11,596 bases of DNA from Candidatus Avelusimicrobium stercoris (lineage in GTDB: Bacteria > Elusimicrobiota > Elusimicrobia > Elusimicrobiales > Elusimicrobiaceae). Every line of letters begins with the position of its first letter. Position 1 is the first letter of the stretch. The stretch lies in assembly GCA_002432025.1 (NCBI GenBank), contig DJFE01000019.1, positions 234,813 through 246,408 on the forward strand, in the 5' to 3' direction. The notes beneath the pieces are model-generated. The model was not told the DNA's origin, did not search any database, and saw only the letters and a program-made list of their open reading frames with translations. The position numbers and the translations under genes were made by a program. Shown in pieces: positions 1 to 6,613 of this stretch.

Positions 1-44
1 AATGAGAAAACAAAGTTTTCTAGTAGCGGGTTCGCACACTCCAT

Positions 45-65
45 CCCTCGGGCTTACGCCCGGGG
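45..65. other. GC-rich hairpin at left edge
   Basis: Positions 46-53 pair with 58-65 (eight pairs, one G-T wobble) around a TTAC loop, followed by a short T-rich stretch. It may be the 3' structure of a gene lying left of the window, or a repeat unit. No gene could be recognised in 1-88. Confidence 0.35.
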
Positions 66-88
66 TTTATTGTGAGCAGTAGTTAATT

Positions 89-117
89 AAAAAACCCCGC
101 ATCTGGCGGGGTTTTTT
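89..117. terminator. Bidirectional intrinsic terminator
   Basis: A perfect 12-bp inverted repeat, AAAAAACCCCGC (89-100) and GCGGGGTTTTTT (106-117), surrounds a 5-nt loop. It has a T-run on either strand. It lies 16 bases past the stop of the minus-strand pilin gene and can also stop transcription arriving from the left. Confidence 0.9.
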
Positions 118-133
118 ATTGGGTAAAATTACC

Positions 134-646
134 TTACGGCTTATAATATAAAGAGCCCGATTGGACAGTATATCCCATACTCTTACAAAAATCTACGCCC
201 TCCGTCGTATTGCTACCAAAAGGCACACAGGCTTCTCCTGCCCGGGAAGAATCAAAACTCGGAAGCCACAGCAAATAATATAATTGGCGAGTGTTACCTT
301 TCATATGATAGGCATAAACCCGTCCAGTATTATTAACAATAACTTCAAAATATTTCGTCCGCACGCAATAGTCGTTCTTGCTGGCGCAATCCTTGGCGTT
401 GGCAAGTCCAATATCCAAATAGGCCATTTTGGGATATTTGCGCGAGCCATCGGACAAATCCGTATTTTCGTAATAATAGCGGTTTACGGCTTCCTGCACC
501 GCGGCCCCAGCAGCAAGCCCTTCGGAAAATCGGCTGCGCTCAATCGCTTTTTGGTACGAGCCAAAACCAATACCGGCCAAAATGCCGATAATAATCACCA
601 CCGCCATCAGTTCGGTGAGTGTAAAACCGTGTTTTGTAAGTTTCAT
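134..646 (-). CDS. Type IV pilin-like protein (prepilin-type N-terminus)
   Basis: A 170-residue protein with a class III prepilin signal: a short basic leader ending in Lys-His-Gly7, a predicted prepilin-peptidase cut before Phe8, and Glu at mature position +5 (E12). A hydrophobic helix follows (about residues 8-30), which would anchor the precursor in the inner membrane and pack inside a pilus or pseudopilus. The rest is a globular head with cysteines at 87, 94, 140 and 154. C140 and C154, the latter in a C-K-S-M-G context, look like the C-terminal disulfide loop common in type IV pilins. The start is supported by AAGAGG (652-657) five bases upstream and a promoter at 680-707. It is transcribed away from a second pilin-like gene. 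Whether it is a major pilin, minor pilin or type II secretion pseudopilin cannot be told, because no assembly genes are in view. Confidence 0.88.
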   Translation of the reverse strand: MKLTKHGFTLTELMAVVIIIGILAGIGFGSYQKAIERSRFSEGLAAGAAVQEAVNRYYYENTDLSDGSRKYPKMAYLDIGLANAKDCASKNDYCVRTKYFEVIVNNTGRVYAYHMKGNTRQLYYLLWLPSFDSSRAGEACVPFGSNTTEGVDFCKSMGYTVQSGSLYYKP

Positions 647-679
647 AAAAACCTCTTAAAAATAAAAATACTACTCATT

Positions 680-707
680 ATTATAACCTTTTTTGAGCCG
701 TTCACAA
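680..707 (-). promoter_or_regulatory. Predicted sigma70-type promoter for the minus-strand pilin gene
   Basis: On the minus strand there is a TTGTGA -35 (702-707), a 16-bp spacer and a perfect TATAAT -10 (680-685). Transcription would start near 673, leaving a leader of about 27 nt that contains the AAGAGG ribosome site. It is arranged back to back with the promoter at 717-745. Confidence 0.7.
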
Positions 708-716
708 GAGTTAATA

Positions 717-745
717 TTGAAATCCCCCCCAAAAACCGATATACT
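717..745 (+). promoter_or_regulatory. Predicted sigma70-type promoter for the plus-strand pilin gene
   Basis: TTGAAA (717-722), a 17-bp spacer and TATACT (740-745) are near consensus. The start would fall near 752, just before the AAAGGAG ribosome site (754-760), which is eight bases before the ATG. A run of seven C (724-730) lies in the spacer and could vary in length by slippage, which would change promoter strength. That last point is speculation. Confidence 0.75.
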
Positions 746-768
746 AACAAAGTAAAGGAGATTTTTAT

Positions 769-1275
769 ATGAAGAGATTTAACAAAGGTTTTACCCTTAT
801 TGAGTTACTGGCCGTAGTGCTGATTATCGGCATTTTAACGGCTATCGCCCTGCCACAATACCGCCGCTCTATCCAGCGAGCGGAGTCTATGGAGGCGTTA
901 GTAAACCTGCGCACGCTTTTTGACTCTGCCAAACGCTACCGCTCCGCCAATTCGGAAACGCCGCTGAAACTAAACGGTTTAGACGTATCTTTCTTTGACG
1001 CCACAAGCACGACATCCGCCAATTTTGGTATCGGCAAGTTTGAATATATTTTCGCGAACGACGGCATCCGCGCCTGCCGTTTAAGCGGAGCCAACTCCTA
1101 CAACGACACCTTTTGCTTTAAAATGTACTACAACCACCCGACTTACGGCAAAAGCGCGCTTACCTGCACGCCCAGCAGCAACGTAAAATACGAGTGGATT
1201 TGCCCCGCTATGGGTGCCACGGACGCAAGCGGCAACGCCGTTAAGGATTCCGCCGGCGGATATTTGATTAGATAG
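769..1275 (+). CDS. Type IV pilin-like protein (prepilin-type N-terminus)
   Basis: A 168-residue protein with a textbook prepilin N-terminus: leader ending in Asn-Lys-Gly7, mature Phe8, Glu12 (+5), and a hydrophobic helix over residues 8-29 ending at Leu-Pro-Gln-Tyr. The Pro in the helix and the following Arg-rich stretch are typical of type IVa pilins and type II pseudopilins. The C-terminal domain has cysteines at 103, 116, 133 and 145, enough for two disulfides. Outside the N-terminal helix it shares little obvious sequence with its divergent neighbour, as is usual for pilin families with variable heads. The start is supported by AAAGGAG and the 717-745 promoter, and the gene ends at the 1295-1324 terminator, so it appears monocistronic. 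Its exact role (pilus subunit, minor pilin or secretion pseudopilin) is unknown. Confidence 0.88.
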   Translation: MKRFNKGFTLIELLAVVLIIGILTAIALPQYRRSIQRAESMEALVNLRTLFDSAKRYRSANSETPLKLNGLDVSFFDATSTTSANFGIGKFEYIFANDGIRACRLSGANSYNDTFCFKMYYNHPTYGKSALTCTPSSNVKYEWICPAMGATDASGNAVKDSAGGYLIR

Positions 1276-1294
1276 TTTGCCAAAAAATAAAACG

Positions 1295-1324
1295 GCCCCG
1301 GGGAAATTTCTCCGGGGCTTTTTT
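1295..1324. terminator. Bidirectional terminator between pilin gene and rhlE
   Basis: GCCCCGG (1295-1301) pairs with CCGGGGC (1312-1318), the intervening GGAAATTTCT can add pairs, and TTTTTT (1319-1324) follows. On the minus strand the hairpin is followed by TTTTATTTTTT after two bases, so it can serve both the pilin gene and the convergent rhlE transcript. Confidence 0.85.
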
Positions 1325-1345
1325 ACACTAAAATTAGATATTCCT

Positions 1346-1426
1346 TGTCATTCCCAAAGGTTTGTGTTGGGAATCTGTCGTTACTACAAAAACAACAGAT
1401 CCCCGACTACAACCTCGGGGATGACA
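1346..1426. repeat. Paired-hairpin palindromic repeat (REP/BIME-like), copy A
   Basis: An 81-bp imperfect palindrome running from TGTCATTCCC to GGGATGACA. It consists of two hairpins in opposite orientation. The left hairpin pairs ATTCCCAA (1350-1357) with TTGGGAAT (1367-1374). The right hairpin pairs ATCCCCGA (1399-1406) with TCGGGGAT (1415-1422). The inner feet CTGTCGTT and AACAACAG can pair too. It is the same family as 11291-11390. It lies in the 3' flank of rhlE, between the stop codon and the terminator, so it would be part of the rhlE mRNA tail. Confidence 0.8.
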
Positions 1427-1457
1427 GGCAGAAAGAATCCTTTCACATTAAATTCAC

Positions 1458-2942
1458 TTACCGGCCGTTTTTCCGGCGTTTGAAGAATTTTACAAAGCGT
1501 TTGTTACCTTGGGGAACAAAGGCTTTTTTGGCTTCCAACTGCTTTAATTTCTTTTTGCTCGCTCCCACTTTTACGGCAAAGGGGTTTTTAGGCGCTTCAT
1601 TTTCGCTTAAAATCCGTGCGGCATCGGCGGCCTTACGGAAGGTTTTAGGCTTTTTAACAGGTACAGGCTTTACCACGGCTTCCACGCGCGGTGTCTGCGG
1701 CAAATATACTTCACCCTCGGCCAGTAGCCGCTTGGCCACTTCGGTCGCCTTGGACGGGCGGGCCTCGCGTTTTCGGCGGTTTTTAGCGTGTCTATCCCCC
1801 TCTTCCTGCGCCACAAATTTAGGCGCGGGCAAGGGTTCAATCGTCTTTTGTACCGTTCTAACCGGGATAGAAAATTTGGTAACCTTGCAAATATCGCTCC
1901 ATTTATCCATATCGTCGGAAATGAGCGACACGGCCGAGCCCACCGCCCCCGCGCGGCCCGTCCGGCCGATACGGTGGATATAATCCTCGGGGCATTGGGG
2001 CAAATCGTAATTAATCACGCAGGCCAAATTGGGCACGTCAATCCCGCGGGCGGCCACGTCGGTAGCCACCAATACACGTACCGCGCCGCTTCTAAAAAAT
2101 TCCAGCACTTGGCGGCGGCGGTTTTGTCGCAAATCCCCGTGCAAGGCATTGGCCTTTTGTCCGTAGAGTTTAAGTTGCTTGGCCAAGCGTTCCGCACCGT
2201 GTTTGGTACGCGTAAAGACCAAAATTGAGCCCGGGCGCGTGTTCAATTCGTGGAGCAACTGCGGCAGTTTTTCACGCACGGAAACCTGCACAATTTCTTG
2301 CACCACCAAATCGGCGGGCGAAGTTACAGAGCCAATTTTAACGCGGGCAGGTTGGTGTAAAAATTCATTTGCCAGCCCCACAATTTCCTTGGGAAGCGTG
2401 GCTGAAAAAAGCAGCGTTTGGCGCGGCGTGGGCAAGGCGGCGGCAATTTTGCGCATATCATCAATAAAACCCATATCCAGCATACGGTCCGTTTCGTCCA
2501 GCACCAAATAGCGCACCTGTTTAATATCCACGCTCTTGCGCCCCATATGGTCTAGCAAACGTCCAGGCGTGGCGATAATCACGCGCGGGTGGCGGCGCAA
2601 ATCGGCATATTGCTTATGGATATTGTCCCCGCCGATAACCAGAGCGGCGGAAACCGGGTGTTCTTCGTCAGTCAGTTTATTAAGTTCAGTCATTGTCTGC
2701 TGCGCCAATTCACGCGTAGGCGATAAAATAAGTGCATTTTCCTGCGGATTATCCGTCAGACGCGCCACCAGCGGAAGCAAAAAAGCAAAGGTCTTTCCTG
2801 TACCTGTCTGGGCAGTAGCCAATACATCCTGTCCGCGCAAGGCGGGCGGAATAGCCCCCTCTTGCACAGGGGTCGGCTCCGTAATATCCAAGCGTTTTAA
2901 GGCGTTTTGCAAAAATTCGGGCAATAATTGGAAAGCGTTCAT
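1458..2942 (-). CDS. rhlE: DEAD-box-family ATP-dependent RNA helicase, RhlE type
   Basis: A 494-residue cytoplasmic RNA helicase that uses ATP to unwind short RNA duplexes, typically in ribosome assembly and RNA decay. Motifs in order: Q motif around residues 3-28 (P-T-P-V-Q), motif I AQTGTGKT (44-51), Ia PTREL (75-79), Ib TPGR (125-128), motif II DETD (149-152) instead of DEAD, SAT (180-182), LVFTRTKHG (241-249), ATDVAARGID (293-302) and HRIGRTGR (323-330). The two RecA-like domains end near residue 360. A basic, probably disordered tail of about 130 residues follows, rich in Lys, Arg and Ala, as in RhlE-like proteins, which use it to hold RNA. Its ATG shares one base with the yheS stop (TAATG), and a GGAGGA site inside the end of yheS serves it. 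Assignment to RhlE rather than another DEAD-box subgroup rests on the LVFTRTKHGA segment and overall similarity recalled from E. coli. Confidence 0.92.
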   Translation of the reverse strand: MNAFQLLPEFLQNALKRLDITEPTPVQEGAIPPALRGQDVLATAQTGTGKTFAFLLPLVARLTDNPQENALILSPTRELAQQTMTELNKLTDEEHPVSAALVIGGDNIHKQYADLRRHPRVIIATPGRLLDHMGRKSVDIKQVRYLVLDETDRMLDMGFIDDMRKIAAALPTPRQTLLFSATLPKEIVGLANEFLHQPARVKIGSVTSPADLVVQEIVQVSVREKLPQLLHELNTRPGSILVFTRTKHGAERLAKQLKLYGQKANALHGDLRQNRRRQVLEFFRSGAVRVLVATDVAARGIDVPNLACVINYDLPQCPEDYIHRIGRTGRAGAVGSAVSLISDDMDKWSDICKVTKFSIPVRTVQKTIEPLPAPKFVAQEEGDRHAKNRRKREARPSKATEVAKRLLAEGEVYLPQTPRVEAVVKPVPVKKPKTFRKAADAARILSENEAPKNPFAVKVGASKKKLKQLEAKKAFVPQGNKRFVKFFKRRKNGR

Positions 2943-4795
2943 TAATTATCCTCCGCCAGCGCGGCTTCGCACTCCTCGTTTAAGCGCAGCCACTCCTCTT
3001 CGGCGTTCTTTAATTGGTCATTTAAAAGGGCCAATTCTATACTGCCGTCCGCCGAATATTCGGCCACCAGTTGGTCCTCCAAGGTCTTTTTGCGCGCGGA
3101 AAGTTTTTCTATCTTTTCATCCAACGCGCGGATTTCCTTTTTAAGCGGAGCCACGCGGGCGCGGCGTTCGGCGGCGGCCTTGCGCTGGGCCTCTTTGGAG
3201 GTCATTTTGTCGCTGGCGAGGTCGTTACGGTCGTTATTTTTAAGCAGTTGGGCCTTGTAATCGTCCAAATCGCCCGTAAAGGTTTTGCAGGTGCCGTGGC
3301 GGACAATCCACAACGTATCGCAAGTGAGTTCTATCACGTGCAAGTCGTGCGTAATCAGCACCACCGCGCCTTGGTACTCGTTTAAGGCTTCCAAGAGCGC
3401 TTGGCGGGATTGGATATCCAAATGGTTCGTGGGTTCATCCAAAATCAGCAAGTGCGGCGCATCCTTGGTAATAAGCGCCAAAAGCAGGCGGGACTTTTCG
3501 CCCCCTGAGAGTTTGCCGATTTCCGTATCGCTCTTAGCCTTATTTAAGCCAAACGCACCCAACTGCGCGCGGACCTGCGTTTCCGTAGCCAGCGGCATTA
3601 CGGCGGACAGTTGCTCATACGGCGTTTTTTCCACGTCCAATTCTTCCGTTTGGTGCTGGGAGAAATAGGCAATCTTCATTTTTTTGGCTACGGTCATCTT
3701 ACCGCTCATCAAAAGCAAGCGGTGGGATAAAATTTTAGCCAAAGTGGATTTACCGTTTCCGTTGGCGCCCAACAACGCAATGCGGTCATCGGGCTCAATG
3801 CGCAAATTCAAATCGCTGAGTACGGGTTTATCGTCATACCCGGCCACGCCGTTTTCAATAGTAATTAAAGAGTTTTGCAACCGCACCGGGGACGGAAATT
3901 CAAAATGCGCTTCGGGGTCTTTTGGAATTTGCGGCGCGGCGCCCAGTTTTTCAATCATTTTAATACGGCTCTGCGCCTGCTTGGCCTTGGTGGCCTTATA
4001 GCGGAAGCGGTCCACAAACGACTGCAAATGCGCCACCACGCGCTCGTGCTTGGCGGCCGCCAAACGCAGCCCCTCAATAGCCGCCGCGCGGGTGCGCTCA
4101 TAGGTATCGTAATTGCCGTTGTAGAGTTTTAATTGGCCGTCTTCTACGTGGATAATTTTATCGCACAGGCGGTTTAAAATGTGGCGGTCGTGGCTGATGA
4201 TAAAAACGGTTTTGTCCAAACGGACAAGGTAATTTTCCAACCACATTGCGGTCTCCAAATCCAAGTGGTTGGTGGGTTCGTCTAAGAGTAAACAGTTGGA
4301 CGGCGCATACAAGCAAGCGGCCACATTGGCGCGGACCTGCCACCCGCCGGAAAATTCCTTTAACGGGCGGCGGAAATCGGTATTTAAAAAGCCAAGCCCG
4401 CTCAAAATGGCGCTGGCGCGCGCTTCGGCGCTGTGTGCGCCCAAAAACTCCAATTTATCAAACACTTCGGCCATACGCTCGCCCGAAATGTTGGGGTTTT
4501 CCAGTTCCTTTTGCAGGGCGGCCAATTCTTTATCGGCGGATAAGACATAATCCAACAACGGCACGGACGGGTCCGCAATATCCTGCGCCACGGAGGCTAT
4601 TTTGGTTCCGCGGGAAATTTCTATTTTGCCGCCGTCCGGCGAGAACTTTCCTTCAATCAGTTTAAAAAGCGTACTTTTGCCGCACCCGTTGGGGCCGACA
4701 AGGCCCACCTTTTGCCCGTCCTGAATCATTACGGACGTATCTTCAAACAAGGTGCGCAAGCCAAAATGGAAGGAAAGGTCTTTAATGTCTATCAT
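2942..4795 (-). CDS. yheS: ABC-F family ATPase, YheS type
   Basis: A 617-residue soluble protein with two ATP-binding cassettes and no membrane segment, as in ABC-F proteins that act on the ribosome. Cassette 1: Walker A GPNGCGKS (34-41), signature FSGGW (148-152), Walker B LLLDEPTNHLD (169-179), H-loop SHD (201-203). The interdomain linker (about 235-300) contains KATKAKQAQSR (267-277), the hallmark of the segment that reaches into the ribosomal E site. Cassette 2: GANGNGKS (343-350), LSGGE (429-433), LDEPTNHLD (452-460), THD (482-484). A charged coiled coil fills about 530-612. The order and the linker resemble E. coli YheS. The exact function of that subgroup is uncertain; roles in translation regulation or rescue are likely, and an antibiotic-resistance role is possible but not indicated. 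The chosen ATG gives the standard family N-terminus, but no Shine-Dalgarno precedes it. Confidence 0.9.
   Translation of the reverse strand: MIDIKDLSFHFGLRTLFEDTSVMIQDGQKVGLVGPNGCGKSTLFKLIEGKFSPDGGKIEISRGTKIASVAQDIADPSVPLLDYVLSADKELAALQKELENPNISGERMAEVFDKLEFLGAHSAEARASAILSGLGFLNTDFRRPLKEFSGGWQVRANVAACLYAPSNCLLLDEPTNHLDLETAMWLENYLVRLDKTVFIISHDRHILNRLCDKIIHVEDGQLKLYNGNYDTYERTRAAAIEGLRLAAAKHERVVAHLQSFVDRFRYKATKAKQAQSRIKMIEKLGAAPQIPKDPEAHFEFPSPVRLQNSLITIENGVAGYDDKPVLSDLNLRIEPDDRIALLGANGNGKSTLAKILSHRLLLMSGKMTVAKKMKIAYFSQHQTEELDVEKTPYEQLSAVMPLATETQVRAQLGAFGLNKAKSDTEIGKLSGGEKSRLLLALITKDAPHLLILDEPTNHLDIQSRQALLEALNEYQGAVVLITHDLHVIELTCDTLWIVRHGTCKTFTGDLDDYKAQLLKNNDRNDLASDKMTSKEAQRKAAAERRARVAPLKKEIRALDEKIEKLSARKKTLEDQLVAEYSADGSIELALLNDQLKNAEEEWLRLNEECEAALAEDN
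2949..2954 (-). promoter_or_regulatory. Strong Shine-Dalgarno for rhlE inside yheS
   Basis: The minus strand reads GGAGGA six bases before the rhlE ATG and within the last codons of yheS. Together with the TAATG stop/start overlap it indicates translational coupling of the two genes. Confidence 0.75.
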
Positions 4796-4804
4796 AGAAT
4801 ATAT

Positions 4805-4810
4805 ATTTTA
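4805..4810 (-). promoter_or_regulatory. Possible -10 element of yheS, leaderless arrangement
   Basis: The minus strand reads TAAAAT nine bases before the yheS ATG, with no Shine-Dalgarno between, so the transcript may begin within two or three bases of the start codon. A second candidate, TATAGT (4821-4826), would give a leader of about 19 nt. Neither has a convincing -35. Confidence 0.3.
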
Positions 4811-4844
4811 CTAAATTTGGACTATATACGCGGGAGCGGTATAT

Positions 4845-4879
4845 AAAAAGGCCCCGCACGGGCAAATTCACGCGCGGGG
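4845..4879 (-). terminator. Intrinsic terminator after trxB
   Basis: On the minus strand CCCCGCGCG (4879-4871) pairs with CGTGCGGGG (4860-4852), nine pairs with one G-T wobble. Then come two C and five T (4849-4845). It starts about 20 bases past the trxB stop and separates the trxB operon from yheS. Confidence 0.85.
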
Positions 4880-4898
4880 ATTTTCCTTAAAACCAAGC

Positions 4899-5825
4899 CT
4901 AACGGTGTAAGTTTACAAAGGCGGCGGCTTCAATGCCCGCCTTGGCCCCGTTTCCGGCGGCAATAATTGCCTGGCGGTAGTGCTTATCGGCACAGTCGCC
5001 CGCGGCAAAAATGCCCTCAATGGTCGTATGTGTGCGCTCGTCCGCAAGCACGAGGCCGTTATCGGCCAGCGCTACCAAGGAATCTTTCAAAAAGGCCGTC
5101 TGGGGCTCGGCCCCAATGGCTACAAACAAGCCTGAGCAGGCAATTTGGGTGATTTCCCCGGTTTTTACATTTTTTACCTTTACGCCTTCCAGCGTTTCGC
5201 CGCCTAAAAGTTCCACGGGCACGCTGTTAAGCACCAGTTTGATTTTGGGGTTAGACTTTACCTTTTCCACGGTTACCTGGTCGGCGCGGAAAGCGTCGCG
5301 GCGGTGGATTAAATTCACTTCGGGGCAGAATTGCGACAAGAAGAGCGCGTCCTCAAACGCCGTATTGCCGCCGCCCACTACGCATACCGTTTTGCCGCGC
5401 ATAAAAAATCCGTCGCAAGTGGCACAGGCGGAAAGCCCGTGGCCGATAAATTTTTCTTCGCCGGGAAGCCCCAACCAGCGGGCTTTGGCCCCGGTGGCGA
5501 TAATTACGCTTTTGGCCAAATATTGTTTGCCGTCGGTCGTCGTCAGCGTAAAGGGCGACTTTTCCCCCTCCACCTTGGCAATCTCGTCCGCCGTAAATTC
5601 CACGCCCAAGCGTTTGCATTGCTTGTGCATATTGTCCATTAATTCAAAACCGCCTACGGGATTAACAAACCCGGCGTAATTTTCAATATCCGGCGTAGTT
5701 AATAACTGCCCGCCCGGCACCGCGCCGCCCGCAATAACGGGCTTTACCCCCGCCCGCACCGCGTAAATGGCCGCACTGCACCCGGCAGGGCCCGCGCCGA
5801 TAATAAGCAAATCCACTTCTCTCAT
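4899..5825 (-). CDS. trxB: Thioredoxin-disulfide reductase
   Basis: A 308-residue flavoenzyme of the usual bacterial length that passes electrons from NADPH through FAD to thioredoxin in the cytoplasm. Visible features: the FAD-binding GAGPAG near the N-terminus (10-15), ATG at 110-112, the redox-active pair CATC (134-137), the NADPH Rossmann motif GGGNTA (151-156, where GGGDSA is common), HRRDAFRA (174-181) for the 2'-phosphate of NADPH, and the second FAD motif GIFAAGDC (271-278). The Arg pair in HRR argues for NADPH rather than a ferredoxin-dependent relative. Its ATG overlaps the maf stop in an ATGA, and a terminator follows, so it is the last gene of the MFS-DUF4321-maf-trxB operon. No thioredoxin gene is in the window. 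Confidence 0.95.
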   Translation of the reverse strand: MREVDLLIIGAGPAGCSAAIYAVRAGVKPVIAGGAVPGGQLLTTPDIENYAGFVNPVGGFELMDNMHKQCKRLGVEFTADEIAKVEGEKSPFTLTTTDGKQYLAKSVIIATGAKARWLGLPGEEKFIGHGLSACATCDGFFMRGKTVCVVGGGNTAFEDALFLSQFCPEVNLIHRRDAFRADQVTVEKVKSNPKIKLVLNSVPVELLGGETLEGVKVKNVKTGEITQIACSGLFVAIGAEPQTAFLKDSLVALADNGLVLADERTHTTIEGIFAAGDCADKHYRQAIIAAGNGAKAGIEAAAFVNLHR

Positions 5826-6379
5826 AATGACGAAAACTCCTTGTATAAGTTTTGGAAATATTCCACCGGAAAGCCCACCACATTACTGCGGCTGCCGACA
5901 ATGCGCTCTATGAACGGGTCTTCCTCGTCCTGCACCGCATAGGCCCCGGCTTTATCCATATGTTTCCCGGCCAAATGGTCCAACTGTTCAGGCGACAAGG
6001 TGCGCGCCTTGCACTTGGAAACATCGTACCCGTAGAGCATTTTATGCCCGTTTAAGCACATAATGCACACCCCGGTATAAACGGACTGCCAGGAGCCGTT
6101 TAACTTGTTTAAAATGCGCAGGGCGTCCTTTTTGTCCTTGGGCTTGCCGATAATTTCACCCTTGCAAAACACCAAGGTATCCGCACCGATAACCACCGCG
6201 CCCGGATACTTTTGGGCCACGTCAAAGGCCTTTTGCACGGCCAGTTCGCTCACGCGGGCCGCCGGACGCTTTTTGGCGCTTTTTTCGGGGGTTTGGGACG
6301 GAATAATATCAAACGCAAACCCCAACTCCTTTAAAAGAGCAATGCGGCGCGGGGACTTGGAGGCTAAAATTAAGTGCAT
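5822..6379 (-). CDS. maf: Maf-family nucleoside triphosphate pyrophosphatase (house-cleaning)
   Basis: A 185-residue cytoplasmic enzyme of normal family length that hydrolyses non-canonical or excess nucleoside triphosphates to monophosphate and pyrophosphate. Key motifs: ASKSPRR (6-12) at the N-terminus, GADT (65-68) and GKP (78-80), VYTGV (100-104), DKAGAYAVQ (142-150) and GSRSNVVGFPVE (162-173). The D-K-A-G-A-Y segment is typical of the dTTP/UTP pyrophosphatase branch (YhdE-like), so that specificity is likely but inferred. The ATG lies one base past the DUF4321 stop and has no clear Shine-Dalgarno, so translation probably depends on coupling. At its end it overlaps trxB by four bases. Confidence 0.93.
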   Translation of the reverse strand: MHLILASKSPRRIALLKELGFAFDIIPSQTPEKSAKKRPAARVSELAVQKAFDVAQKYPGAVVIGADTLVFCKGEIIGKPKDKKDALRILNKLNGSWQSVYTGVCIMCLNGHKMLYGYDVSKCKARTLSPEQLDHLAGKHMDKAGAYAVQDEEDPFIERIVGSRSNVVGFPVEYFQNLYKEFSSL

Positions 6380-6380
6380 A

Positions 6381-6599
6381 TTATTTGCGCACGAATTTGG
6401 AAATAATCAGGTATCCCAACACCAGCCCGATAATGCCGCAAATGCTCACACACAGGGCCAAGGGATGAATACCCACCGTGTAAACGCGCGTTAAGGCGTG
6501 GTCCAACTGCTGGGGCAAATAGGCGGCCAATTTTTCAAGGCCCAGGCCAATCAAAGCCCCCAAGACTAACGTCAACAACGCAAAAATAATTCCTCTCAT
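6381..6599 (-). CDS. Small two-helix membrane protein, DUF4321-like
   Basis: A 72-residue protein with a hydrophobic N-terminal helix (about 4-22), a short amphipathic loop, a second membrane helix (about 44-66) and a basic end (K-F-V-R-K). The start M-R-G, the G-A-L-I-G-L-G turn and the I-I-G-L-V-L-G-Y pattern in helix two resemble the DUF4321 family, small proteins I recall as often lying beside maf; I cannot confirm this without a profile search. The start is well supported by AGGAG six bases upstream. It sits 14 bases after the MFS gene and one base before maf. No function is known; inner-membrane location is the only safe inference. Confidence 0.8.
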   Translation of the reverse strand: MRGIIFALLTLVLGALIGLGLEKLAAYLPQQLDHALTRVYTVGIHPLALCVSICGIIGLVLGYLIISKFVRK

Positions 6600-6613
6600 A
6601 CGACTCTCCTTAA

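Noticed and set aside
2..82. 26-codon frame starting with ATG at position 2
   Set aside because: Too short, cut by the window edge and made mainly of the GC hairpin; no upstream signals can be seen.
20..90. Possible tRNA-like TTCG loop near GCGGGTTCGC
   Set aside because: No acceptor, D or anticodon arms can be drawn around it on either strand.
284..772. 162-codon frame antisense to the minus-strand pilin gene
   Set aside because: It lacks recognisable domains, runs through the promoter region, and the opposite strand encodes a clear prepilin with signals.
1277..1483. 68-codon plus-strand frame after the pilin gene
   Set aside because: It starts right after the pilin stop without a ribosome site, crosses the terminator and repeat copy A, and runs into antisense rhlE.
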